Assembly: GCF_021379005.1 (NCBI RefSeq)
Contig: NZ_CP075171.1
Location: 3,224,001 to 3,288,000 of the forward strand
Direction of reading: 5' to 3'
Length of the DNA stretch: 64,000 bases
Source of the DNA: Leptodesmis sichuanensis A121
Lineage (GTDB): Bacteria; Cyanobacteriota; Cyanobacteriia; Leptolyngbyales; Leptolyngbyaceae
In this document: in pieces, positions 15,699 to 25,082 of the stretch
How the letters are laid out: every line of letters begins with the position of its first letter
Position numbering within the stretch: the stretch's first letter is position 1
Position numbers and translations under genes: made by a program
The notes under the pieces: model-generated
Told to the model about the DNA's origin: nothing
Database searches by the model: none
Seen by the model: only the letters and a program-made list of their open reading frames with translations

Positions 15699-16826
15699 TC
15701 AGCTTAATTGTTTGCGGAAACGATTAACACTGATGGTGAGCAGAACGATCGCAAACAAGGCCAGCGCTAAAACATTTGGCCACAAGGCTCCCAAGCCTGC
15801 CCCTTTCAGTAACACTCCCCGAATAATCGTGATAAAGTGGCGCAACGGATTCAGCAGAGACAGGTAGCGGAACAGGGGTGGCATACTTTCGATCGGGGCG
15901 ATCGCGCCGGATGTTTGCACCATCGGCAAATTAATAAAGAAAGAAATCAACACAACTTGTTGCTGATTCCTAGCCACCGTTGCCAGCATGATTCCCACAC
16001 TGATACCAACAATCAAATAGAGACTGGTGAGGGCCATAAATAGGGGAAAGAAGCCTCGAAACGGTACACCAAAAACTAAGCGAGCCAGCCCTAAAGCAAG
16101 AAATACATCTCCCAACAACAACACAAACAGCGGCGCAATCTTGGCCACCAGAATTTCCCAGGCATTGGCGGGAGTCATCAAGAGTTGTTCCAGAGTACCA
16201 GAATCCTTTTCACGCACCATTGTATTGGAAGACACAAGGGAACTGGTGAGCGTCAATACCAGACCCATCACTCCCGGTACCAGGAACCAGCTACTAATCA
16301 GACCTGGGTTGTACAGAAAGACACTCTGGGATTGTACCAGCGGCGTCACAACCTGGGCACCCATGCGGCGGCTGTATTGATTCACAATTTGATTAATATA
16401 GCCACTGGCAATTCCAGCCGTATTCGCATCCACGCCGTCAATCAGGATTTGAATATCTGCTGGTTTATCCTGCTTCAGATTACGGTTGAAATCCGGCGGA
16501 ATCACCAGTCCAGCCGTAATTTTTCCTGTTCGCACCTCCTGTCCTAGATGAGATTGGCTGAAGGTGTAATTCTTCACACTAAAGATATTATTTTCGGTGA
16601 ATGCAGCGATTAATTCACGACTTTCGTAAGTATTCGCGTAATCAATCACACCCAATTTCAAATGCTCCACATTGGGACTGAGAGCAAATCCGAAAATCAG
16701 TAGCTGAACCGTGGGCGGAAATAGTAGTAAAAACAGTAACTGCTTATTGCGCATAATCTGGCGCATTTCTTTGACCATTAAGGCCCAGAAGCGGCTTTCG
16801 AGGAGACGGTGGAGAAGCTTTTGCAT
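15699..16826 (-). CDS. ABC-2 type exporter permease (YbhR-like)
   Basis: This 375-residue permease has one N-terminal helix (LLFLLLFPPTVQLLIFGFA), a long extracytoplasmic domain (about residues 50-170) and five C-terminal helices including a typical MVREKDSGTLEQLLMTP coupling motif. The start at 16826 (MQKLLHRLLESRFW) is chosen because the longer frame upstream reads through TTTTGAG-type tandem repeats. With the neighbouring permease and the fused double ATPase it matches the YbhF-YbhS-YbhR layout, which exports drugs or lipophilic compounds. The substrate is unknown. Confidence 0.85.
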   Translation of the reverse strand: MQKLLHRLLESRFWALMVKEMRQIMRNKQLLFLLLFPPTVQLLIFGFALSPNVEHLKLGVIDYANTYESRELIAAFTENNIFSVKNYTFSQSHLGQEVRTGKITAGLVIPPDFNRNLKQDKPADIQILIDGVDANTAGIASGYINQIVNQYSRRMGAQVVTPLVQSQSVFLYNPGLISSWFLVPGVMGLVLTLTSSLVSSNTMVREKDSGTLEQLLMTPANAWEILVAKIAPLFVLLLGDVFLALGLARLVFGVPFRGFFPLFMALTSLYLIVGISVGIMLATVARNQQQVVLISFFINLPMVQTSGAIAPIESMPPLFRYLSLLNPLRHFITIIRGVLLKGAGLGALWPNVLALALFAIVLLTISVNRFRKQLS

Positions 16827-16828
16827 CT

Positions 16829-16871
16829 TTAAGTTTTGAGTTTTGAGTTTTGAGTTTTGAGTTTTAAATTC
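16829..16871. repeat. Heptameric STRR tract (TTTTGAG type)
   Basis: Successive AGTTTTG heptamers lie just before the start of the permease gene. Such short tandemly repeated sequences are common in cyanobacterial intergenic DNA. A similar tract occurs at 18054-18082. Confidence 0.85.
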
Positions 16872-16939
16872 AGGCGGCTCATTGAGAACTGAAAACTCAA
16901 AACTGATGACTCCGGAGTGAAATTGGAGTGATGCCAACT

Positions 16940-18046
16940 TTACTCCGGCAACTGCATTCGGCTAAGTGCTCTGCGGGAGACGTTGAAGAAGAACAGGCCA
17001 ACGGCAGCGATCGCCAGGGGCGCATACCAGATTCCTGGCCAACCTGTACCGCGCACAAAGGCATCGCGGCTGAGTTCGATGTAATAGCGGGCGGGAAGAA
17101 CGGCAGAAATCAGGGAGAGGGGAAAGGGAATATTGCTAAGGGGATAGATGAAACCGGAGAGGAGGAGGGCAGTCAGGAAGCCAATCGTGGCGACTCCCTG
17201 AACAGCAGCATTTTGGGTAGAGGTACGGACTCCAATCAGTAAACCAAACATGACGCTGGTGCCCAGGTAGAGTAAGGTGCCTAGCAGAAAAGGAGTGGGA
17301 TCGCCTGCAAACCAGAGATGAAATAGAATAGCTCCCAGGCTGATCACAAAAATGGCTTCTGCGAGGGCAACAATAAAATAGGCCAGGAGTTTTCCCAGAA
17401 TAAGTTCAGTTGCGGTGAGGCTGGAGGTATAGACCTGAAGAATGGTTCCGGCTTCTTTTTCACGGACCATGGCGATCGCCGCTAACAGCGATGGAAAAAT
17501 CCACAAAATCACGCCGAACACCCCCGGTACGATGTAGAGAGATTCCTTACGACCGGGATTAAACCAGAGACGAGTGTTGGTGTTAATTCGGTTCAAATTC
17601 GGAGGCGCTAATCCTGAACGAGTTAAAAAATTATTCGTGGTTGCTTTAATACTGTTCTGGATTAGCCGAGCATTATTAGCATCCGTGCCATCAATCAGCA
17701 CCTGGATGGTGGTGGGTTTTTCTGCTTTCACTTGCCGTTCAAAGTCCGGTGGAATAATCACCGCAGCCTTGGCAATTCCTTTCTCGATCGCATCATTAAT
17801 CGGATCCTGGCCTGACCATTTTGTCGGTTGAAATTGATTGGTGGCAAACAACTGAGCCACATAACTACGACTGGTCGGAGTCATACTAAAATCCTGCACT
17901 ACAATCGGAATATCTTTTGTCTGCAACCGAATCGCAAATCCAAAAATCAACAATGTCGCTAATGGTAGTACAATCGCCAACGCTACCGTCAAGCGATCGC
18001 GGCTGAACTGAGCCAATTCCTTTTTACACTGAGCGAGAATACGCAT
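16940..18046 (-). CDS. ABC-2 type exporter permease (YbhS-like)
   Basis: The 368-residue protein has the same architecture as its neighbour: an N-terminal helix (LTVALAIVLPLATLLIFGFA), a large external domain with FSMTPTSRSYVAQLF and a run of five helices beginning after NPGRKESLYIVPG, with MVREKEAGTILQVYTSS. It probably heterodimerises with the product of 15699-16826, with energy supplied by the double ATPase at 18876-21008. About 110 bp with weak repeats separate the two permease genes. The ATPase is separated by an unrelated plus-strand gene. Confidence 0.85.
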   Translation of the reverse strand: MRILAQCKKELAQFSRDRLTVALAIVLPLATLLIFGFAIRLQTKDIPIVVQDFSMTPTSRSYVAQLFATNQFQPTKWSGQDPINDAIEKGIAKAAVIIPPDFERQVKAEKPTTIQVLIDGTDANNARLIQNSIKATTNNFLTRSGLAPPNLNRINTNTRLWFNPGRKESLYIVPGVFGVILWIFPSLLAAIAMVREKEAGTILQVYTSSLTATELILGKLLAYFIVALAEAIFVISLGAILFHLWFAGDPTPFLLGTLLYLGTSVMFGLLIGVRTSTQNAAVQGVATIGFLTALLLSGFIYPLSNIPFPLSLISAVLPARYYIELSRDAFVRGTGWPGIWYAPLAIAAVGLFFFNVSRRALSRMQLPE

Positions 18047-18212
18047 AGGGAAAGTTTTAAGTTTTGAGTTTTGAGTTTTAAGTTGAAGAGAGAGTTTAAG
18101 AGCCTTTTGCTTGGAACGGAAATTTCATGGATAAGGTTTGAGTTTTAAGTATGAAAAGGGAATTCTTGTCCAAGAGTAAGGGGCTACAGCGACTCATCTT
18201 AAGAGCAAGAAA

Positions 18213-18837
18213 ATGACTGAGAGCATTATTCAGAAGAAAAGTTTTGCGTTTGCATTGAAAGTCATCAGCTTATATCGTGAATTACAGAGTCAGCACGAAT
18301 ATGTGCTGTCATCCCAGTTACTGCGTAGTGGTACGAGCATCGGTGCCAATGTAGAAGAGGCGAGTGCAGGTCAAAGCCGAAGAGATTTTATGGCTAAGAT
18401 GTCCATCGCCTCTAAGGAAGCTAGAGAAACTAGATACTGGCTACGGCTCCTGCAGCAATCGAAATTAGTTGATGTTGATGTCGCAACCCTACTTAGTCGT
18501 CCCTGAAAAACTTCCTTGATTTTGGGATTCCTACCTATCAAGCCCCACTGAATAAGGGCTTTAGAAGCCAAATCCTACCAACCGCAATTCGGGCAATACG
18601 TCTGAATCGGCGTTTCAAACCCTTATAGCAGGAGCCATTTTCCCAGATTTTGCAGGGACTTGAGCACTTTCTTGCAATTTCAAACGGTGTTTCAGAGGCT
18701 GAAAGCCTTGATTCTAAAGGGCTAATGAGGTTTTTCAGGGACAACTACTTATTGATATTGATGAAATTATTCGGATTCTCACCTCCATTGTTAAAACAAC
18801 CAGCAAAACCTCATCTGCTTCAAAACTCAAAACTTAA
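18213..18837 (+). pseudogene. Four-helix-bundle protein gene interrupted by a MITE
   Basis: The N-terminal 94 or so codons encode a typical 23S rRNA-intervening-sequence / S23-like four-helix bundle: IIQKKSFAFALKVISLYREL, LLRSGTSIGANVEEASAGQS and KEARETRYWLRLLQ. The frame then enters the 250-bp insertion at 18496 and stops. Removing the insertion and one TACTTA copy restores VATLLIDIDEIIRILTSIVK and an in-frame TAA at 18835-18837. The insertion is therefore recent. The intact protein would have been about 124 residues with no known catalytic role. It sits, on the opposite strand, between the ATPase and permease genes of an ABC exporter. Confidence 0.85.
18496..18745. mobile_element. 250-bp MITE with 16-bp terminal repeats and TACTTA target duplication
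   Basis: The ends GTCGTCCCTGAAAAAC (18496-18511) and, inverted at the other end, GTTGTCCCTGAAAAAC (18730-18745) differ at one position. The hexamer TACTTA flanks the unit on both sides (18490-18495 and 18746-18751). A minus-strand frame fills much of the inside but encodes no recognisable transposase. Size, repeats and target duplication fit a non-autonomous MITE. Its parent IS is not in the window. Confidence 0.85.
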
Positions 18838-18885
18838 AACTCAAAACTTAAAACTTAAAACTCAAAACTCAAAACTTAAAACTTC
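18821..18885. repeat. Heptameric STRR tract
   Basis: Repeated AAAACTC/AAAACTT heptamers lie between the disrupted four-helix-bundle gene and the end of the ABC ATPase gene, extending over the last codons of the former. Confidence 0.85.
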
Positions 18886-21008
18886 CCCTTCCCCGCTCTT
18901 TGCACAATGCCAATAAATGCATCTTCCAGCGAGAAGGGAATGGAGCGCAGGGAATGAACTGTGATTTGGTGATTTTGTAAAGTATCACGCAGGGTGGGAA
19001 TCTCACTATTAGGACGATCAAGGACGAGGTGCAGCCGATCGCCGAAAATGGAAACGCGCCAGGGATCCACTTGGGTTTTGAGCAGATTGGAGGCTGCCTG
19101 GGTGCGATCGCAGATTACTTCAATCAGTTGCCCTGGTTGTTCGGCTTTAATTTGACTGGGAGATCCCTGGGCAACCACTTCACCCGCCACCATAAGGCCC
19201 AGGCGATTGCAGTGTTCCGCTTCTTCCAGATAGTGAGTCGTCACCAAAATGGCGGTTCCCTGGTGGGCAAAGTCTTCAATTAAGCGCCAGAACTGGCGAC
19301 GGGCCAGGGGATCCACGCCGGAGGTGGGTTCATCTAAAAACAGGATTTCCGGTTCGTGCATCACGGAGGCTCCAAAAGCAACCCGTTGTTTCCAGCCTCC
19401 TGGCAACTTGCCTGTGAGCATGGTTTCTCGTCCCACCAGGCCGCAAGTTTCCAGTACCCAGTCAATTTTGGTGCGACGCGATCGGCGGGGAACCCCATAT
19501 ACCCCACAGTAAAACTCCAGGTTTTCTACCACGCTCAAATCGTCATACAACGTAAATTTTTGGCTCATATAGCCAATCCGCTGCCGCAACTCATTACTCC
19601 GCAAATTGTTGGTTTGCCCCGCCAGCAACATTGTGCCACTGGTCGCTTCCAACAAACCGCAAAGCATTTTAATCGTCGTCGTTTTCCCGGCTCCATTTGC
19701 TCCCAATAACCCATAAATTTCGCCATACCGCACTTCTAACGTGACATCATGAACCGCCTGAAAGTCACCAAAGACCTTGGTTAAACCTTGAGCACCAATG
19801 GCAATAGAGGGTGTGGGGTGTGGGGTGTGGGGTGTGGGGGAATTTTGGATTTTGGATTTTGGATTTTGGATTTCTCTGTCGTCCCAGGAATGTTGAATGT
19901 TGAATTCTGAATTCTGAATTTCTTCCGATCTCCAATCTCCAATCCCTAATCCCCGATCCCTGATCGCCGATTCCTGATCGCCGATCGCTGGTTTCTCCCT
20001 GGGAAAATGCACAAATGGCGGCTCCGACCCCTGCTGTCGCAATCGGGTGACGAAGACGTTTTCCAGGGTGGGTTCGGCAACCTGGATGCTATGCAGGGGC
20101 AAGTGATGACGGTCTAACAGCGATCGCACCTCGGCCTCTCCAAGCTGCGGATCTTTGACCAGCACATCCAGGCGATCGCCAAAACTCTGAATATCGGCAA
20201 TCTGGCTGGTAGGTGATTCCAGGGTGGCATCTGTCAGCACCTGCTGGATGCGTTCCAGAATGCTCATGGTGGGGGTGTGCAGTTCTAAGCACTGTAGTCC
20301 CAGGCTATCTCGGAGTTGCTGAACGGTGCCCAGTTGCTGAATTTGTCCTTCATACATGAGAGCAATGCGGTTGCAGCGTTCGGCTTCGTCCAGGTAGGGA
20401 GTCGCGACGACGATCGTGGTGCCTTCATCGACGAGAGTTGCCAGCACATCCCAAAACTCGCGGCGAGAAACCGGATCAACGCCCGTGGTGGGTTCATCCA
20501 GCAGCAAAACGTGAGGTTGGGCAACCAGGGCACAACACAGCGCCAGTTTCTGTTTCATGCCACCCGAAAGCTGTGCGGCCAGGCGATCGCCCATGTCTTC
20601 CAGGGACATTAATTTGAGATACTTGAGTCGGCGTTGCTGAAATAGGGCTTCCGGAACTTCTCGTAATCCGGCACTGTAACTCAAGTTTTCATTCACGCTC
20701 AGATCCAGGTACAAAGAAAATTGCTGAGTTAAGTAACCAATTCCCAACCGGGCATCGCGGGCCCGTTTCCCCAGCACGCGCACCGTTCCCGCCGTCGCCT
20801 CCATAACTCCACCCAAAATATGAAACGTGGTGGTTTTTCCCGCTCCATCTGGCCCAATCAAACCAAAAATTTCTCCGGGTCGCACGGCAAAACTAATGCC
20901 TCGTACCGCTTCCAATGCTCCATATCGCTTCCACAGTCCATCTACTTCGATCAAATCATCGATCGGCGAGACGGACGGTTGCCGTGGAAGGGATACGTTT
21001 TGAGTCAT
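18876..21008 (-). CDS. Fused double ABC ATPase (YbhF-like)
   Basis: The 710-residue protein contains two complete ABC ATPase domains. The first has Walker A GPDGAGKTTT, signature LSGGMKQK and Walker B VLLLDEPTTGVD. The second has GANGAGKTTT, a degenerate signature LPGGWKQR and ILFLDEPTSGVD. The start at 21008 (MTQNVSLPRQ) is chosen; the frame upstream is tandem-repeat DNA. Residues about 336-401 form a low-complexity linker encoded by repeats, including a stretch EIQNPKSKIQNSPTP. It should power the two ABC-2 permeases downstream on the same strand. Confidence 0.88.
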   Translation of the reverse strand: MTQNVSLPRQPSVSPIDDLIEVDGLWKRYGALEAVRGISFAVRPGEIFGLIGPDGAGKTTTFHILGGVMEATAGTVRVLGKRARDARLGIGYLTQQFSLYLDLSVNENLSYSAGLREVPEALFQQRRLKYLKLMSLEDMGDRLAAQLSGGMKQKLALCCALVAQPHVLLLDEPTTGVDPVSRREFWDVLATLVDEGTTIVVATPYLDEAERCNRIALMYEGQIQQLGTVQQLRDSLGLQCLELHTPTMSILERIQQVLTDATLESPTSQIADIQSFGDRLDVLVKDPQLGEAEVRSLLDRHHLPLHSIQVAEPTLENVFVTRLRQQGSEPPFVHFPREKPAIGDQESAIRDRGLGIGDWRSEEIQNSEFNIQHSWDDREIQNPKSKIQNSPTPHTPHPTPSIAIGAQGLTKVFGDFQAVHDVTLEVRYGEIYGLLGANGAGKTTTIKMLCGLLEATSGTMLLAGQTNNLRSNELRQRIGYMSQKFTLYDDLSVVENLEFYCGVYGVPRRSRRTKIDWVLETCGLVGRETMLTGKLPGGWKQRVAFGASVMHEPEILFLDEPTSGVDPLARRQFWRLIEDFAHQGTAILVTTHYLEEAEHCNRLGLMVAGEVVAQGSPSQIKAEQPGQLIEVICDRTQAASNLLKTQVDPWRVSIFGDRLHLVLDRPNSEIPTLRDTLQNHQITVHSLRSIPFSLEDAFIGIVQRAGKGKF
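19811..19935. repeat. Tandem repeats inside the ABC ATPase coding sequence
   Basis: GTGTGGG heptamers followed by GATTTTG heptamers and then ATTCTGA-type units occur in the coding region and form the linker between the two ATPase domains without breaking the frame. Confidence 0.85.
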
Positions 21009-21347
21009 AGGGATTTTGGATTTTGGATTTTGGATTTTAGAATATTTTCCGAACCGAGAGTTTGGTAGCCACCGGAATTGATACCGGTTGAAAAGGCTTT
21101 GAGAACAGATTGATGGCTTGGTCGGGGCGGGTTTTGTCGTTAAATTAACATCAAAGCGGCAGGATGAATTACTAAACCCGACCCTACAAGGATTCGCTGG
21201 GAGCATGATTTAATTTGGTATGCAAAATTGCCAATCCAAAATCTTACTATCGATCGCTCATCCCTAATCCCCAATCCCCACCCCCCAATCCCACATAATA
21301 TTACTGTCTTAGCATGGGGGAGATCGTCCGCACTAAGGAGGTACAGC

Positions 21348-23882
21348 ATGGAGCGAGCGGAACGGGTCAACTGGCTGCAGCAAAATACTCTGCTGAATGT
21401 GCTGTCTGAGGAGGTACTGCAGGCGATCGCGGCGGTCATTCAAGAACAATCCATCCAGGAAAACCGCCGGGTAGTGCTGGAAGACACACCGGCAGAAGCG
21501 CTGTATATCCTGCGATCGGGCCGTTTGGAAAGTTACCGCACCAGCAAAACCACCGTGGCGGATGCGGTGGGACTATTGCCAGGAGCCGTGTTTCATCTGA
21601 GGGAATTGCTCCTGGATCAACCGATCCAACAAACGGTGATTACCCTATCAGATGTGGTGTTGTGGGTGATTTCCAGGGCAGACTTCCTGGCGCTAGTGCA
21701 GCAGTATCCGGAGATTTCCCAACAGTTTTCCCGGTATCTGGCCAGTCGGCTGGATCAGGTGGCGGCTGAACTGGAGTATGAGCGGGAACGACAGACCGCG
21801 CTACGTCCCTATCTGGTGCCCAAGGTGAAGCGGGGGATTGTCGGTACCAGTCGCTATGCGGTGCGGCAACGACAGGAGATTAAGAAAGCCGCCAGCGATC
21901 GTGCTCCGGTGATGATATTTGGTGAACCGGGACTGGAGAAAGATAATACAGCCGCCCTGATCCACTTCAGTTCCCCTGACCGCCATGAACCCATGATCAA
22001 GGTAAATTGCAATACCTTACAGGCGAGTGGAGCCGAACTGTTTGGCCGGGCAGGGGGCAAACCGGGACTGCTGGATTGGTTGGGCAAAGGCACGCTGTTA
22101 CTGAACAATTTGCAAGACTTACCCCCGGAACTGTACGACAAGTTAGTAACATTGCTGAAAACAGGCACCTACACTCCGGTTGCCCGTGAAGGAGAAGTTC
22201 TACCTGCTCCGCGCCAGTCGGAAGCCCGCATTTTGATGAACACAGAGCGCATATTGCCACCTCTGGAGCAAAAAGGGTTAATCGGGCATCTGATCAAAGT
22301 CACGCCACTCCGGGTTCGCAAGGCAGATATTGAGGCGCAAGTCGAGTATTACTTGAGCCTGTTCTGTCGATCGCGCGGCATCCCTAAACCGCGAATTACC
22401 CCAGAAGCGATTCGCCGACTGCAGAGCTACGACTTTCCGGGCAACCTGACGGAACTGGAAAGTTTAATCGAACGGGCGGTGATTCAACTCAACGGGGCAC
22501 CGGAACTGACGGAAGAAGTCTTTTGGGCCACCAGTCCCAAAGGTCGGCGATTTCGGGTGAATCTGTTGAATGCCTATCCCCAGTTGCGTCAATTTCTGCG
22601 CAGTCCCTGGTGGCCCGATCGCATCAACTACGGTTTTACCCTCGGTTTCTTCGCCTTTGTAGTGGGAATTCTCATGCTGGGGCCGCAGAGCCGCGATCGT
22701 AATTTTGCTTTAAATATGTTCTGGGCCTGGTGGTGGCCACTGATTCTCCTGGGGTTTCCTTTTGTGGGGCGGCTCTGGTGTTCTGTCTGTCCCTTCATGA
22801 TTTATGGAGAACTCACCCAGAAACTGTCCCTCTGGCTATATCCCCGCAAACTGCTACCCTGGCCGCGACAAGAAGCAGAACGCTGGGGTGGCTGGTTTCT
22901 GTTTGGTCTGTTCGCGCTGATTCTGCTCTGGGAAGAATTATGGGATTTGGAAAATACGGCCTATCTGTCGGGGTGTTTGCTGTTGCTGATTACGGCTGGA
23001 GCCATGATTTTCTCTGCGCTGTTTGAGCGCCGTTTCTGGTGTCGCTACCTTTGCCCGATCGGCGGCATGAACGGTCTGTTCGCCAAATTATCCCTGACCG
23101 AATTGCGGGCACAGCAGGGAATTTGTTCCGCCACCTGTACCACCTACCAGTGTTATAAAGGTGGACCAGCGAAGGGAGAAGGCCAGGAGACAGGTGGCTG
23201 TCCCCTGTACTCTCATCCGGCCCAGTTGGAAGACAACCGGGATTGCGTACTGTGCATGACCTGTCTGAAAGCCTGTCCCCATCGATCGGTAGAACTGAAT
23301 CTGCGGCCACCCGGCATTGAACTATGGACTACCCATACAGCAACGGCTTACGAGGTCTGTCTGCTGTTTCTCCTATTCGGAGCCGTATTCCTGCATCGCT
23401 TGCCTGAAATGGAGGGGCAATGGGGCTGGACGTTGCATTTAAACCACTTCGGCATCCATGCGGGTGTGTCTGTGCTGGCCCTGCTGGTGCCAGGAGCGAT
23501 CGCCCTGCTGGCTCACCAACTGATGCGTCTGCTAAATCGCACCCTGAAACCCCGTCCTTTCGTGGAACTGGCCTATGGTTATCTACCTCTGGTGCTGGCA
23601 GCGAACCTGGCCCACTACCTGAGATTGGGATTAACCGAAGCCGGACGGATTATGCCCGTAACCTTTGCTACCTTTGGTTTGGGGACTGCCAATCTGCCCG
23701 TTGCTGTTGCCCATCCTGCCGTTCTGGCCTTCCTGCAAGCCGTCACCTTGATTGTCGGATTCTGGCTGAGTGTTGTCCTAACCCAAAAGATTGCCCGCCA
23801 ACCGCTGTGGAATTTGCTGCCCCAACATCTGGCAATGGCAGGCATGGGATCATTTTTGTGGCAGGTGATGGTGGGCTGGTAG
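21348..23882 (+). CDS. CNB domain + degenerate sigma54-type AAA domain + membrane Fe-S (NosR-like) fusion
   Basis: The 844-residue protein starts at ATG 21348, preceded by AAGGAGGT. Residues about 10-150 form a cyclic-nucleotide-binding domain. Residues about 170-410 resemble a sigma54-activator AAA domain but the Walker A is altered (IFGEPGLEKDNTA) and no GAFTGA loop is seen. From about 440 come transmembrane helices with Cys motifs WCSVCP (about 477), WCRYLCP (about 563), CSATCTTYQC (about 593) and the ferredoxin-like CVLCMTCLKACP (about 635), then more helices. Cyanobacteria lack sigma54, so the AAA part probably serves signalling or assembly. A membrane redox sensor or electron carrier is inferred. 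Confidence 0.82.
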   Translation: MERAERVNWLQQNTLLNVLSEEVLQAIAAVIQEQSIQENRRVVLEDTPAEALYILRSGRLESYRTSKTTVADAVGLLPGAVFHLRELLLDQPIQQTVITLSDVVLWVISRADFLALVQQYPEISQQFSRYLASRLDQVAAELEYERERQTALRPYLVPKVKRGIVGTSRYAVRQRQEIKKAASDRAPVMIFGEPGLEKDNTAALIHFSSPDRHEPMIKVNCNTLQASGAELFGRAGGKPGLLDWLGKGTLLLNNLQDLPPELYDKLVTLLKTGTYTPVAREGEVLPAPRQSEARILMNTERILPPLEQKGLIGHLIKVTPLRVRKADIEAQVEYYLSLFCRSRGIPKPRITPEAIRRLQSYDFPGNLTELESLIERAVIQLNGAPELTEEVFWATSPKGRRFRVNLLNAYPQLRQFLRSPWWPDRINYGFTLGFFAFVVGILMLGPQSRDRNFALNMFWAWWWPLILLGFPFVGRLWCSVCPFMIYGELTQKLSLWLYPRKLLPWPRQEAERWGGWFLFGLFALILLWEELWDLENTAYLSGCLLLLITAGAMIFSALFERRFWCRYLCPIGGMNGLFAKLSLTELRAQQGICSATCTTYQCYKGGPAKGEGQETGGCPLYSHPAQLEDNRDCVLCMTCLKACPHRSVELNLRPPGIELWTTHTATAYEVCLLFLLFGAVFLHRLPEMEGQWGWTLHLNHFGIHAGVSVLALLVPGAIALLAHQLMRLLNRTLKPRPFVELAYGYLPLVLAANLAHYLRLGLTEAGRIMPVTFATFGLGTANLPVAVAHPAVLAFLQAVTLIVGFWLSVVLTQKIARQPLWNLLPQHLAMAGMGSFLWQVMVGW

Positions 23883-23898
23883 GGGCAGCGATCGCACC

Positions 23899-24633
23899 TC
23901 AATCTGCTTCTGGCAATTCTCCAAACTGCTCCCGGTAGCGAGCTAACTGTGCAGCTAACTGCTCTGCTCGTTGTTGTTCAGCAGCAGCGATCGCTTCTGC
24001 CTGCTGGCGGTTTTGGGTTTCTTGCTGTAAGGCGGTTGCCAACTCCGACGGGATCAGCAATTTTTCTCCCGTATCTAACCGATAAAACCCAATCAGTTTG
24101 CCTTCTACCGTCAGTCTCAGTTGGAGCGGCTGGCTTTGACCATCAGTAATGGGTTCGTAGACCGATTCCAGTTCTCCTTCCCAATTGGTGAAGTCACGTA
24201 ACCGATAACCCCGCAGTTTTTCAGGAATCCATTCTCCTCTGGGGTCAAACTGCCAGTATTCCTGCACTCCTAACTGGGCATACAGATCCTTCTTAAAGTT
24301 CTCATCCTGTTTGCGAGTGCTGGCAGACGTGATTTCAAAAATGACGCTGGGAGCCTCTCCTTCTTCCCAAATTTTGTAGTTATCCCGTCCTCCTGGCTCC
24401 ACATTAAAAATCACCATCACATCAGGAGCCGTTCGGGCGCGAGGAAAGCCTTGAGCATAGTAAAGGAACTGATTACCCAGGACAGTAGCTCGTTGTCCAG
24501 CCAGGTATTGTCGCAGAACTTCCAGCGTGATCAGCAGAGCATACAGATGATCGAAGGTTTCTGCCACAGGCTTACCATTTCCACTGGGATAAAATGGTTC
24601 AGTTGGTTGATTGGCGGGAGTAAGGGTTGTCAT
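23899..24633 (-). CDS. Uma2-family (DUF820) putative endonuclease
   Basis: This 244-residue protein of the PD-(D/E)XK-like Uma2 family, hugely expanded in cyanobacteria, has the core motifs PDVMVIFN (Asp), the segment EEGEAPSVIFEITSASTRKQ (catalytic Glu region) and DLYAQLGVQEYWQFDP. The C-terminus is a Gln/Ala/Glu-rich coiled-coil (QQRAEQLAAQLARYREQFGE). Biological roles of Uma2 proteins are unsettled; nuclease function is inferred from fold. It is convergent with the Fe-S fusion gene, ending 17 bp from it. Confidence 0.85.
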   Translation of the reverse strand: MTTLTPANQPTEPFYPSGNGKPVAETFDHLYALLITLEVLRQYLAGQRATVLGNQFLYYAQGFPRARTAPDVMVIFNVEPGGRDNYKIWEEGEAPSVIFEITSASTRKQDENFKKDLYAQLGVQEYWQFDPRGEWIPEKLRGYRLRDFTNWEGELESVYEPITDGQSQPLQLRLTVEGKLIGFYRLDTGEKLLIPSELATALQQETQNRQQAEAIAAAEQQRAEQLAAQLARYREQFGELPEAD

Positions 24634-24785
24634 GGAAGAGTCACCAGTTCCTTGGGTTCAGTGTAGCGGGAGGCTGGAGGATTTTGGGAGATAGGGGAGG
24701 GTGGGAAGATGAGGGAGAGATAGGGAAGATGGGGGAGGGGGCGTACAATAGGGGCATGGGGTTGGATGGGTAGGGGTTTGGGCGT

Positions 24786-25076
24786 ATGGTGCAGGCGAAA
24801 CCTAGATTTCTCAGCTTTGAGGAGTATCTGGCCTACGATGATGGCACGGAGAATCTATATGAGTTGTTTACTGGAGAGTTAATTGAGGTGCCGCCAGAGT
24901 CAGGAGAAAACGCCAGTATTGCCACATTTTTGTTGATTCATTTTGCTGCGAAATTGGGACATTTGAGAGTCCGGGGACATGGGTTAGAAATCGCGACAAT
25001 TTGTTCTCCTTTAGTGGGAATGCTCTCCCTGGCAGCCCCCCAAGTCTTTGCTGCGGCTCATTCATCTCCAGGCTGA
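24786..25076 (+). pseudogene. Truncated Uma2-family gene
   Basis: The first 78 or so residues are a normal Uma2 N-terminus (RFLSFEEYLAYDDGTENLYE, LIEVPPESGENASIATFL). The sequence then diverges after HGLEIATIC into residues unlike the family. The Asp/Glu nuclease motifs are missing. The frame ends 6 bp before the methylase start. It is best read as a remnant joined to unrelated sequence by a deletion. Confidence 0.6.
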
Positions 25077-25082
25077 AGTCAA

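Noticed and set aside
16827-16937. N-terminal extension of the ABC permease to 16937
   Set aside because: It is encoded by AGTTTTG repeats; homologous permeases begin near MQKLLHRLLE at 16826.
16829-18885. Repeat tracts considered as a possible CRISPR array
   Set aside because: They are heptamer tandem repeats without spacers and occur at many intergenic sites in the window.
21009-21206. N-terminal extension of the double ABC ATPase to 21206
   Set aside because: The extra codons read through GGATTTT repeats; the natural ATPase start is MTQNVS at 21008.
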